A DNA stretch of 64,000 bases from Thainema sp966674685 (GTDB lineage: Bacteria; Cyanobacteriota; Cyanobacteriia; Phormidesmidales; Phormidesmidaceae): contig CBKWJC010000009.1 in NCBI GenBank assembly GCA_966674685.1, positions 31,866-95,865 of the forward strand, read 5' to 3'. Shown piece after piece: positions 43,624 through 51,860 of this stretch (position 1 is the stretch's first letter; every line of letters begins with the position of its first letter). The translations under genes were made by a program, and so were the position numbers. The notes beneath the pieces were generated by a model. That model had not been told where the DNA came from, made no database searches, and saw only the letters and a program-made list of their open reading frames with translations.

Positions 43624-44043
43624 ATGCAGCAGCAGGTTTTTGTCATTTTATTTAACGCTCGTACAGAAAATGAGGGCATTCATAGCCTCCAGGTCAACGG
43701 TCGCAACACCATCTTGATGTTTGAGAGCGAGGATGATGCGACCCGCTTTGGCCTCATGCTAGAGGCGCAAGACTTTCCGCCTTGTTCCGTCGAAGCCTTC
43801 TTTACCGAAGAGATTGAAGAATTTTGCCAAGGGGCAGGCTATGAGTGCAAACTCATCCCTGAAGGAATGCTGGCCGTGCCGCCCGAACAGAACGTCGAGC
43901 AGACTGACTGGGATCCTGACCAGCGGCAGACGGCATCGGAATCAGGCACACCAGTCGAAGCGGCAGACGAAGCAGACAGCCCGGAAGACATACCTCAATC
44001 CGAACTCGACCGGATTCGGCGTCAGTTGGAGGGACTGCTGTGA
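43624..44043 (+). CDS. DUF3110 domain protein
   Basis: 139 aa. The first ~90 residues are the small alpha/beta DUF3110 domain of cyanobacteria and plastids: QQVFVILFNARTENEGIHSLQ, VNGRNTILMFESEDDATRFGLMLEAQDFPPCSVEAF. The tail is acidic and ends SELDRIRRQLEGLL. Function unknown. Its stop overlaps the murQ start by four bases (GTGA), so the two are translationally coupled. Confidence 0.85.
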   Translation: MQQQVFVILFNARTENEGIHSLQVNGRNTILMFESEDDATRFGLMLEAQDFPPCSVEAFFTEEIEEFCQGAGYECKLIPEGMLAVPPEQNVEQTDWDPDQRQTASESGTPVEAADEADSPEDIPQSELDRIRRQLEGLL

Positions 44044-45023
44044 ATCAAAATATTCCCATTCAGCCCGATGTCTCTCAATTCATCCACCCCCCGAGCAGCG
44101 GAGGACAAGAGCGCGGGCATCTGCTAACTGAGCAAAACAACCCCAATAGCCATCATCTTGACCAGCTCTCCAGCCTGGAACTGGTGGATTTGTTCAATCA
44201 GGAAGATGCTCAAACGCTGCGGGCCATTGCTCAGGCGCGCATACCGCTTGCGATCGCAATTGACCAAACCGCTGCCGCCCTCCGACAGGGGGGGCGCTTG
44301 TTTTACATTGGTGCAGGCACCAGTGGCCGCTTGGGTGTCCTAGATGCTGCCGAATGCCCACCGACATTCTGCACCGACCCAGAACAGGTGCAGGGAATTA
44401 TCGCTGGTGGAGCCGCTGCCCTGGTTCGCAGTTCCGAAAGTTTAGAAGATCGAGCCGAAGACGGAGCGAGTGCGATCGCGCATCATCACATTACCAACCG
44501 AGATGTCGTAGTGGGCATCACAGCGGGGGGGACAACACCTTACGTCCACGGGGCACTCCATGCTGCCCAAGAGCGGGGCTCAACCACAGTATTTATCGCC
44601 TGTGTCCCGGCTGAACAGGTGCCGTCCACTGCCGATATTGACATTCGCCTGCTGGTCGGGCCAGAGATCCTGGCGGGTTCCACGCGGCTCAAGGCGGGCA
44701 CCGTCACCAAAATGGCGCTGAATATTTTGTCTACGGGCGTGATGGTGCGACTGGGCAAGGTGTACGGCAATCGCATGGTGGACGTGGCGGTCACCAACAG
44801 CAAATTGTGCGATCGCGCCCTACGCATGATTCAAGATTTAACTGAATTAGATCGCACCGCAGCTCAAACGCTACTGGATCAGAGCGGCAATCGCGTCAAG
44901 CTGGCCCTGCTGATGCACTGGTCAGGGGTGACAGCGACTGAAGCTGAGCGTCTGCTGGAGGATCATCAGGGAAATCTGCGTCAGGCGTTAGCATCCGGCT
45001 CAGTTGCCGCATCATCGGATTAA
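44040..45023 (+). CDS. murQ: N-acetylmuramic acid 6-phosphate etherase
   Basis: Cleaves the lactyl ether of MurNAc-6-P in cell-wall recycling. 327 aa; the family core starts near residue 30 (LTEQNNPNSHHLDQLSSLELVDLFNQED). Seen: the SIS fold with FYIGAGTSGRLGVLDAAECPPTF, IIAGGAAAL, VVGITAGGTTPYV and KMALNILSTGVMVRLGKVYGNRMVDV. It starts with a GTG overlapping the DUF3110 stop. No murK or anmK gene is near. Confidence 0.95.
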   Translation: MNQNIPIQPDVSQFIHPPSSGGQERGHLLTEQNNPNSHHLDQLSSLELVDLFNQEDAQTLRAIAQARIPLAIAIDQTAAALRQGGRLFYIGAGTSGRLGVLDAAECPPTFCTDPEQVQGIIAGGAAALVRSSESLEDRAEDGASAIAHHHITNRDVVVGITAGGTTPYVHGALHAAQERGSTTVFIACVPAEQVPSTADIDIRLLVGPEILAGSTRLKAGTVTKMALNILSTGVMVRLGKVYGNRMVDVAVTNSKLCDRALRMIQDLTELDRTAAQTLLDQSGNRVKLALLMHWSGVTATEAERLLEDHQGNLRQALASGSVAASSD

Positions 45024-45092
45024 TCGTGTACCTAAATCGACTGCAGTTATACACCTCGCTAATCAAGCCCCCTTTTTTGAGTTCATACACCT

Positions 45093-46709
45093 ATGATTAC
45101 TGTTCTGATCTTGCTGGCGGCCCTAGCTATTCTGGGCTGGGGACTCTATCGGGCGTTGCCCTATGGCAAGCTGGGCATTTTGGCCTGGCTCCAGTCCGTA
45201 GTACTCATGCTGCCCTGGCTCTTATTTTTTGGTTTAACCGCTTTTGGGCTGTTCCTCAACCTGGCCACGGTGCTGTTTATGCTGCTGATTTCCACCGGGA
45301 TCTATATCTACATCGGGCGGCAACTCCGTAAAGCTGGAGCCAATTTACCAAAATCTAATCAGCCCGTTTCTCTAACAGATGGTGCTCATCCATCATCAAC
45401 TGACGCTTCATCCCTCAGTCGCTCAGAGGCTAAAGAGGCAACGAGCCGTCCAGCCGTTTACGATACAGAGGCTCAATCTGTCAACGCAGAGACCGAGTCA
45501 ACTCAACCATCGGAATCAGAGACTCAATCGACTCCAGGCCGGGGTGCCGCAAATGCGACGACCAACGATCAAGCAGAGAAACCTGAACTGCCGGAAATTC
45601 ATCCCATTCCAGCCGAAGATTTGACTGCGATTCAGGGCATTTTCGGCGTTGATACCTTCTTCAGCACGGAAACGATTCCCTATCAAGATGGAGCAATTTT
45701 TAAAGGCAATCTGCGCGGTGAGCCAGCGGAGGTGCATTGTGAGCTGACCAAAGCATTAGCAGAACGGCTCAGCGATCGCTATCGGCTGTTTTTGGTGGAG
45801 GGGATTGAGAAGCGCCCAGTCGTGATTGTTCTACCCAGCAGCAACGATCCTAAACCTCTCTCTCCTCTCCAAAAGGGCATCGCGGTTGGACTTGCGATCG
45901 CAACACTGGTCACGGTGTTTGAAACCTGCGCCTTTTTGCTGGGCTTTGATCTGTTTGAAACGCCCAATCGCTGGCCGGAAGTGGCCCCAATTGGCATCAG
46001 CGTCTTGCTCATCCTGATTGCCCATGAAATTGGGCACTGGGTACTGGCAAAGCGCAATCAGGTCAAACTAGCCTGGCCGTTCTTCATTCCCGCGATTCAG
46101 ATCGGCTCCTTTGGCGCAATCACTCGCTTTACGTCGCTTTTGCCGAACCGCACGGTTCTATTTGATGTTGCGATCGCAGGCCCTGCCGCAGGCGGTCTGA
46201 TCTCGCTGGTCATGCTGATCGCCGGACTGATACTGTCCCATCCCGGCAGCCTGTTTCAGATTCCGGTGGAATTCTTTCAGGGTTCTATCCTGGTGGGCAC
46301 TCTGGCCAAAGTGATTCTGGGCGATGCCCTCACTACACCGATCGTTGATGTTCATCCACTGATGATCATTGGCTGGCTAGGCCTAGTGATTACTGCCATC
46401 AATCTGATGCCCGCAGGCCAACTGGACGGAGGCCGCATCGTCCAGGCCATCTATGGTCGCACCACGGCCCGCCGCACCACCTTCGCCACCCTGATTATTC
46501 TCGGCTTGGCTTCTTTAGTGAACCCACTGGCCCTCTACTGGGCCATCCTCATCCTCTTCCTACAGCGCGACCTGGAACGGCCTAGTTTAGAGGAGCTGAC
46601 AGAACCCGATGATGCCCGCGCAGCCATTGGTTTACTAGCCCTATTTCTGATGATTGCGACGCTGCTCCCGCTTACCCCCAGCTTGGCCGGACGGCTCGGC
46701 ATTGGCTAA
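45093..46709 (+). CDS. site-2 protease family protein (EGY type)
   Basis: 538-aa membrane metalloprotease. Seen: two N-terminal hydrophobic segments, a soluble region with GNLR at 205-208 (the EGY-specific motif), then a multi-helix core with the zinc-binding HEIGH at 311-315 and NLMPAGQLDGG at 437-447, the NPDG-type second motif. Between residues ~100 and 175 is a low-complexity S/E/Q-rich linker. EGY1-like proteases in plants act in chloroplast development; cyanobacterial roles are less known. It follows murQ by 69 bp and may share its transcript. Confidence 0.9.
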   Translation: MITVLILLAALAILGWGLYRALPYGKLGILAWLQSVVLMLPWLLFFGLTAFGLFLNLATVLFMLLISTGIYIYIGRQLRKAGANLPKSNQPVSLTDGAHPSSTDASSLSRSEAKEATSRPAVYDTEAQSVNAETESTQPSESETQSTPGRGAANATTNDQAEKPELPEIHPIPAEDLTAIQGIFGVDTFFSTETIPYQDGAIFKGNLRGEPAEVHCELTKALAERLSDRYRLFLVEGIEKRPVVIVLPSSNDPKPLSPLQKGIAVGLAIATLVTVFETCAFLLGFDLFETPNRWPEVAPIGISVLLILIAHEIGHWVLAKRNQVKLAWPFFIPAIQIGSFGAITRFTSLLPNRTVLFDVAIAGPAAGGLISLVMLIAGLILSHPGSLFQIPVEFFQGSILVGTLAKVILGDALTTPIVDVHPLMIIGWLGLVITAINLMPAGQLDGGRIVQAIYGRTTARRTTFATLIILGLASLVNPLALYWAILILFLQRDLERPSLEELTEPDDARAAIGLLALFLMIATLLPLTPSLAGRLGIG

Positions 46710-47013
46710 TGCGACTAGCTAATTCGTGCACTATAGACTAAATCGTATAGTTTTATTAACAAATTGAGGAGGAGGTGCGATCGCAGTTCACTTCATAGAT
46801 GGAAGACTTAAGATGGGTAAAAAGAGAAGGATCAGCAGTCTTTAAAATCCCATTTCTCAAAGGGGTTATATACTTGGTCAACAAAACCAGAGTCAAACAT
46901 TTTTTCTTTAAAGATAGAGTCTAGAAAGTAAAGGGTGCCCTGCTAAGTTTCACTATGTCATACGTATTCATAGCTTTCTTGGAATAAATTCAACTACGCT
47001 TAGTTCATCCATT
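46710..47013. other. gene-free spacer before the PIN protein
   Basis: 304 bp, AT-rich in its middle, with one HIP1 near 46776. Nothing else recognised. Confidence 0.4.
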
Positions 47014-47895
47014 ATGGTGACTGTAACCAAGCCCCTGCCCCCTGTTTTGTTACTACTTGACATCAATGTCTTAGTAACAAGCAATCTGCGTGACTGGCAT
47101 CAATATTCCTCCGTTGGCTCCTGCATTTTGCCCCAGTCCGTGGCCGATGAAATGCATCTGCTATTTAAGGATGCCGTCGATCCAGATTTAGAACGCGTAG
47201 CAAAAGAATTTCATCGGTTTCAAGCTACCCATCAGTGGCAATCGACCGAAATTATGGCCACCCATCCCTTGTTGAAAGGCCCAGAAGGGCGAGCCATCAG
47301 CAAAAAAGCCAGGCTATCGCTAGCTGTTGCCCGCTGTGCATATGGCGTAGCCAAACGATATCCAGCCCGCATGGTCGTCTTAGCAACCAATGACCAGCCG
47401 CAAATTCAGCGAATTCAAGCATTGCAGGTTCCTAATCTCTGCTGCATTACCGGAACGGCATTACAGCAATGGTCACAGTATGGACGACGCCCTGTTTCAG
47501 TCATGCAGCACTGGCAGCAGATGAAGGCAGGCGGATTGCAACCCGAGGATAGTCGTGTGCCAATTTCCGGTATTCGGTCAGATATCAGTCTATATCCAGC
47601 CTCAGATTTGTATTCTGGATTAAGTACAGCCCGATCTGGGGCATCTCAAACAATATCTCGTAGCAGTAAACACTCTGGCAATATGGCAAAAAAATCCCGC
47701 CGATCGTCCCGTCCTCATCTGCAAAAAAGTCAGCCTGTTTCCCATGATCGAAGCGCCGTCTCGCAGCTTTTCTCTTTGCTATCGGCACTGATTGCGCTGA
47801 TTGTGGTCGGAGTAATCGGATGGCAACTCATCAAGGCCGTTGGTTCAGGTTGGGATCCGAATGCCGATCCCCCGATCACAGAACAAGCGGAATAG
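47014..47895 (+). CDS. PIN-like domain protein with C-terminal membrane anchor
   Basis: 293 aa. Residues ~10-165 resemble a PIN nuclease fold: PVLLLLDINVLV (Asp16), VADEMHLLF (acidic at the second position), KARLSLAVARCAYGVAKRYP, VVLATNDQPQIQ (a D/N acidic site). After an S/R/K-rich linker there is one hydrophobic segment near residues 254-275 (LFSLLSALIALIVVGVIGW) and a short acidic tail. A membrane-tethered RNase is plausible; function unknown. No antitoxin is adjacent, so it is not a classic VapC. Confidence 0.7.
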   Translation: MVTVTKPLPPVLLLLDINVLVTSNLRDWHQYSSVGSCILPQSVADEMHLLFKDAVDPDLERVAKEFHRFQATHQWQSTEIMATHPLLKGPEGRAISKKARLSLAVARCAYGVAKRYPARMVVLATNDQPQIQRIQALQVPNLCCITGTALQQWSQYGRRPVSVMQHWQQMKAGGLQPEDSRVPISGIRSDISLYPASDLYSGLSTARSGASQTISRSSKHSGNMAKKSRRSSRPHLQKSQPVSHDRSAVSQLFSLLSALIALIVVGVIGWQLIKAVGSGWDPNADPPITEQAE

Positions 47896-47944
47896 AACTA
47901 AAAGGCACCTTTCGCGATCGCATTTGCAACTCTAGTCAGCCAAC

Positions 47945-48520
47945 ATGCCGTTCGATTCAACTCCTTCCGGCTCAGACGGTACACTGCAACCCAATTTATC
48001 TAGCGCTGAACATTCTGTCGAATCAGCCTTCTACTACTTTGCCTATGGCTCTTGCATGTGCCCAGTTGACTTAAAGCGTTCTCTGGGTGAAGCTACCCAT
48101 TCCTACGTGATTGGGGCGGCCAAGCTGTCCGGCTATCGATTAGGGTTCTATCGGCGATCGCGACTGCGTCAATGCGGTGTCCTCGACATCATGCCGGACA
48201 GCGCTTCGACGGTTCATGGTGTGCTGTATCGCTTACCGCTGCGCCTCAGCCCCTTGCTTGATGCTCGCGAAGAAGGCTATCATCACCATGCCATTTCAGT
48301 GGAATGCAACAATCGCCACTATGCTAAAACCCGCACCTATACCGTCAGCCAAAAACTGGCGGTTGAAATTGCGCCTAACGACTGGTATTTCGATGTTGTC
48401 ATGCGGGGAGCGCTAACCTGTGGTTTGCCTGAACAGTACTGCTGGCAACTCTTTCACCACATGCATGCTCTCCAGCAACAGGCAGTTGACGCCCTGCCGT
48501 CCCCTGTCAAATTTGGTTAG
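47945..48520 (+). CDS. gamma-glutamylcyclotransferase family protein
   Basis: 191 aa. Seen: YYFAYGSCMCPVDL, the family's YGSxL substrate loop; SGYRLGFYRRSRLRQCGVLDIMP; VHGVLYRLP; and LLDAREEGYHHHAI, which carries the catalytic glutamate and the RExGYxR-like pattern. Likely an acyl-/glutamyl-amine cyclotransferase producing 5-oxoproline; substrate unverified. It starts 49 bp after the PIN protein and is followed by a strong hairpin. Confidence 0.85.
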   Translation: MPFDSTPSGSDGTLQPNLSSAEHSVESAFYYFAYGSCMCPVDLKRSLGEATHSYVIGAAKLSGYRLGFYRRSRLRQCGVLDIMPDSASTVHGVLYRLPLRLSPLLDAREEGYHHHAISVECNNRHYAKTRTYTVSQKLAVEIAPNDWYFDVVMRGALTCGLPEQYCWQLFHHMHALQQQAVDALPSPVKFG

Positions 48521-48527
48521 ATAGACA

Positions 48528-48572
48528 AAACAGCGATGCAAAGCACGCAGTGCGTGCCTTGCATCGCTGTTT
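48528..48572. terminator. bidirectional 22-bp hairpin
   Basis: Arms 48528-48549 and 48551-48572 pair almost perfectly (one G-T) around a single base, with AAAC at one end and GTTT at the other. It lies after the cyclotransferase stop and faces the furA transcript, so it could serve the first gene and insulate furA. Confidence 0.75.
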
Positions 48573-48729
48573 CTGAGATAGCCTTACAGAACTCAGGTTA
48601 TCTCAGTTCTGCAATTTAGAACTACAGATGAATCTAATGCTGAGTGCTGAGGGGTAAGAATACGCCTTTCCTCTCGCCTCCCGTCATTCAACGGGATTGC
48701 TGAACTATCAACGCGCGTTTGCTACACCA

Positions 48730-49185
48730 TTAAGTTGGCAATAGGGCGCGCTGACAAGTGGGACACACCGCATGAATCGTCAACTGACAATCCAGCAGAT
48801 GATAGCCTTCTTTCTGCGAGGTCTTGGTGCCAACCTTAAGAATGGAGTCATTCTTAAACTCAATCGTTTTGTTGCACCGGACGCAGATTAAATGATGGTG
48901 ATGATGGGGATGAGGCTGATTCAGTTCGTAATGCTTGTGGCCTTCGGCGAGTTCAAGCTCTCTGAGGATCCCCATCCGCGCCATCAGCTTCAGAGTCCGA
49001 TAGATCGTCGATAGACTGATGGGTTCATCCTGTTCTTGCAGCAAATTGTGCAAGTCCTCTGCACTTAAATGCTTACCCTTCGGCAGGTTTTGAAAAACTT
49101 GCAGAATGGTTTCACGCTGAGGGGTTAAACGCCAGCCTCTCTCATTTAATTCAGATTTCAGCGAAGCAGCACTGTAAATCGGCAT
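48730..49185 (-). CDS. furA: ferric uptake regulator FurA
   Basis: Iron-responsive repressor, 151 aa. Seen: the winged-helix domain ELNERGWRLTPQRETILQVFQ, LSTIYRTLKLMARMGILRELEL; metal sites EGHKHYEL and PHPHHHHHLICVRCN; cysteines at 101, 104, 133, 141 and 144, the same positions as Anabaena FurA, which regulates iron, redox and heme-linked genes. Its leader has an AT-rich region with TTGAGAATAATTGG that could be part of a Fur box (autoregulation is known for FurA). It lies downstream of a SigC-like gene, the same order as in Anabaena 7120. Confidence 0.93.
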   Translation of the reverse strand: MPIYSAASLKSELNERGWRLTPQRETILQVFQNLPKGKHLSAEDLHNLLQEQDEPISLSTIYRTLKLMARMGILRELELAEGHKHYELNQPHPHHHHHLICVRCNKTIEFKNDSILKVGTKTSQKEGYHLLDCQLTIHAVCPTCQRALLPT

Positions 49186-49559
49186 GGCTTTATTCTCAAG
49201 AATTGTCTCTTAATGAGAAGGATAACTAATCCTGAGCCAATGTGCAAGAAGATATCACTATTGAGAATAATTGGCATTGTTAGCCATTCTTGGAAAGGAA
49301 TAAACACAAGGCCAAGAGCCAGTTTTCATCAAAAATTGCGTTGCAAACTTTTATGAAGATCAGCACTCAGCTTCGTTATAGCTGTAGTCAGCTCTATTAA
49401 GACAACGTCCTACTATCAAGTTCGCGTATAAGAACCCAATTTATTTTTTGTGAAACGCTTGCTCTGCAAGCGTTTCACAAAAAATAAATTGGGTTTTCAA
49501 CTGGACTTTATATAACCAATATGACTATCGCTATATAGTGCTAAGCGCCTAGACACGGA
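49186..49559. promoter_or_regulatory. furA leader with a possible Fur box and hairpin repeats
   Basis: ATTGAGAATAATTGGCATTG at 49259-49278 resembles an iron box and lies about 75 bp upstream of the furA start. Copy B of the long hairpin family lies at 49433-49497. No gene in this stretch. Confidence 0.4.
49433..49497. repeat. long hairpin repeat, copy B (perfect 30-bp stem)
   Basis: AACCCAATTTATTTTTTGTG with its inverse forms an uninterrupted stem of about 30 bp around a 3-base loop. The flank GTATAAGAACCC before it matches copies A and D. It lies between furA and the sigC terminator. Confidence 0.8.
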
Positions 49560-49618
49560 AAACCCCAGAGGGATCAGTTATCGCCGCTCAGCAGCGATAA
49601 CTGATCCCTCTGGGGTTT
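49560..49618 (-). terminator. intrinsic terminator of the sigma-factor gene (25-bp stem)
   Basis: Arms 49560-49584 and 49594-49618 pair perfectly (AAACCCCAGAGGGATCAG and its inverse) around a 9-nt loop, then GGGGTTTTCC on the minus strand. It lies just after the sigC-like stop codon. Confidence 0.85.
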
Positions 49619-49634
49619 GGTGCCTGATGAAAAT

Positions 49635-50903
49635 CTAACCAAGTGCTTCCAGGTAGTCACGTACCCGGTTGCGGCGCTTGGGCTGACGCAGCTTTTGCAG
49701 TGCTTTTGCCTCAATCTGGCGCACCCGCTCACGAGACAGGTCGAGCGCGCGACCAATATCCGCTAGTGAGTAAGGAGTGCCATCGCCTAAGCCAAACCGC
49801 ATGCGAATTACGTCCCGCTCACGACTGGTCAAATCAGCTAATAGCTGTTGCAGATCGCGACGCAGGGATTCCCGCATAAGGGTTTCTTCGGGCGTCGCAT
49901 CATCGGTTTCGAGCAGATCACCGAGTTCGGTGTCGCGCTCTTTGCCGACTTTGGTTTCTAGGGAAACGGATCGAGGAACGCGCATCAGGACTTCCCGCAC
50001 TTGAGGTGCCGTCATGTCTAACTCGCGCGCCACGTCTTCCACGGTGGCGGTGCTGCCCTTTTCTTGGGAAATTTTCCGCTGGGCCTTTTTGATTTTGTTG
50101 AGCTTTTCAGTGATGTGAACAGGGAGGCGGATTGTGCGGCTTTGAGTTGCGATCGCACGAGTGATTCCCTGCCGAATCCACCAGTACGCGTAGGTACTAA
50201 ACCGATAGCCTTTGGTGGGGTCGAACTTTTCCACTGCTCGCTCTAGACCCAGCGTGCCTTCTTGGATCAGATCTAGCAGTTCCAAACCACGATTTTGGTA
50301 TTTCTTCGCTACCGACACAACCAAGCGCAAGTTTGCCTTGATCATGTGCTCTTTGGCGCGGATGCCTTCTTTCTGAATGTGCTCCAGTTCTTCCAAGCTG
50401 AGTCCAGCGAGTTCGGCCCACTGGCGCTTTCCTTGTGAAATGGTCGGTTTCAGTTCTGAGACCTCAATGCCAGCTTCTCTAGCCCAGCGCTCTAAGGACG
50501 GACGATGCCCAAGTTGAGCCGTCAGGCGATTGCGAGCATCGATGAGTTTAATGTAGGTTTGTAGGGCTTCGTCTGCCGTTTCAGCCGCTTGTTCCCGCAG
50601 TTCAAGCAGTTGCACATATCGCTGAACCCGCTGAGCCTCAGACACCTCTTCATCGCGACCGAGTAGACGAACGCGGCCAATCTCCTGAAGATATAAACGC
50701 ACAAGGTCAGTCGTGCGGCGTCCGGCTTTGGACAGCTTAGCCGCTTGAGAACTCTCGTCATCAAAATCAATTTCAAGGCGCACTAAGTCGTCCGGAGAGA
50801 TATCGGGTTCTTCGCTGTCTAGATTCAAATCATCAGCAGTCACATCAGGAGATGAATAAGAATCCAGTTCGGCAGCATCGGGTTGAAAAGGTTGTACTGG
50901 CAT
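49635..50903 (-). CDS. sigC: RpoD-like sigma factor, probably group 2 SigC
   Basis: 422 aa from the ATG at 50903 (a TTG lies three codons earlier). All sigma-70 regions are present: 1.2 (TDLVRLYLQEIGRVRLLGRDEE), 2 (LRLVVSVAKKYQNRGLELLDLIQEGTLGLERAVEKFDPTKGYRFSTYAYWWIRQ), 3, and 4.2 (DIGRALDLSRERVRQIEAKALQKL). The SigC call rests on gene order: as I recall, Anabaena 7120 has sigC directly next to furA. The protein alone does not separate group 1 from group 2. Confidence 0.85.
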   Translation of the reverse strand: MPVQPFQPDAAELDSYSSPDVTADDLNLDSEEPDISPDDLVRLEIDFDDESSQAAKLSKAGRRTTDLVRLYLQEIGRVRLLGRDEEVSEAQRVQRYVQLLELREQAAETADEALQTYIKLIDARNRLTAQLGHRPSLERWAREAGIEVSELKPTISQGKRQWAELAGLSLEELEHIQKEGIRAKEHMIKANLRLVVSVAKKYQNRGLELLDLIQEGTLGLERAVEKFDPTKGYRFSTYAYWWIRQGITRAIATQSRTIRLPVHITEKLNKIKKAQRKISQEKGSTATVEDVARELDMTAPQVREVLMRVPRSVSLETKVGKERDTELGDLLETDDATPEETLMRESLRRDLQQLLADLTSRERDVIRMRFGLGDGTPYSLADIGRALDLSRERVRQIEAKALQKLRQPKRRNRVRDYLEALG

Positions 50904-51540
50904 GGCGTTCAACTATGTCTGGGTACAGAGCGCGCGGTCTTTGGGAATTCTATTTGTTGGTAGTATGCCCAAATTTATCGACTACGAAACAGGGATGTGG
51001 GTTCCTTAACAGTTTGCTCGTGAAGCGCGCTGAAGCATTAGAGGTGAATGATGTTCCTGCATCTTCGGCTTATCTGTCACTGTCGTCAGCAAGCTCCGGG
51101 TTAGCGAAATATAGACGGTATGGGCAGATAGCCTTAAACATGAAGTAAGAGGAACTACATTCCCTACTGCGAGGATTCCAGATATTTATCCGCAAAACTC
51201 CTATGAAGTTTCAGCAAAGATGAACGGGCGCTCTAAGCCCAAACCCAATCGCGTTTTGTCTCATGCCAGATCCGACTAGAAAGAATCGGAATCGTTTTGT
51301 GCAAACGTCAGCACAGACTGATTTCTATAGTGGTTCTAGATAAAAAAACTGGGTTGCGTGAGCGGATTGCGGATAACAGCTCTTAAACTCGACTTGCGTT
51401 GGCTGCGCCATCGGTTGCTGATTTGGTTGCTCATTAAGCTGTGTTTGCAAAATTCAATTTAGGCAACTGAAGCCCCTACAGTAAGATCAGCGGCAATCCT
51501 TTGCCACTCTGATTTGTTGTAAGACTGAAGTAGTTAACTG
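50904..51540. other. gene-free spacer with dispersed repeat
   Basis: 637 bp; no gene supported. A GACTAGAAAGAATC repeat, also found at 1814, is at about 51275-51300. An ACTGGGTTGCG fragment near 51347 may be a decayed hairpin element. It likely carries the sigma-gene promoter at its left end. Confidence 0.45.
51270..51320. repeat. dispersed GACTAGAAAGAATC repeat, copy 2
   Basis: TCCGACTAGAAAGAATC then GGAATCG and TTTTGTGCAAACG matches the copy after folE (1810-1890) over its left half. Confidence 0.5.
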
Positions 51541-51726
51541 ATGCGCGATTCTGATCTCACTGACGTAATTATCTGGACGCCTGAAGCTGAGGCGAAATTG
51601 AAAAATATTCCATTTTTTGCGCGATCGCAAGCGCGTCAGCGCATTGAGGCAATTGCTAGAGCTGATGACGAGCAGACGGTAACGGTTGAGCTAGTCGAAC
51701 GGGTACGCCTACAGTTCGGACAATAG
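51541..51726 (+). CDS. PCP_red-domain mini-protein
   Basis: 61 aa. The whole protein is one domain seen at the C-terminus of light-independent protochlorophyllide reductase subunits and as free small proteins in cyanobacteria: IIWTPEAEAKLKNIPFFARSQARQRIEAIAR, then TVTVELVERVRLQFG. It is helical and may bind a protein or tetrapyrrole partner; function alone is unknown. No bch/chl genes are near. Confidence 0.75.
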   Translation: MRDSDLTDVIIWTPEAEAKLKNIPFFARSQARQRIEAIARADDEQTVTVELVERVRLQFGQ

Positions 51727-51777
51727 GCGCTATCAAGATGAGGTTCGTGTCTTAGCTAATAGGATTATCGCTACAGA

Positions 51778-51838
51778 AACCCAATTTATTTCCCGTGAAA
51801 CGCTTGCAGCGAAAGTGCTTCACGGAAAATAGCTGTTT
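51778..51838. repeat. long hairpin repeat, copy C (imperfect)
   Basis: AACCCAATTTATTTCCCGTG, then CGCTTGC and an imperfect inverse with GTGCTTCACGG. It shares the start of copy B but its right arm has changed (TAGCTGTTTTT). It lies between the PCP_red gene and the SbcD-like gene. Confidence 0.65.
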
Positions 51839-51860
51839 TTACCAAGCTTGATTTTGGTTG

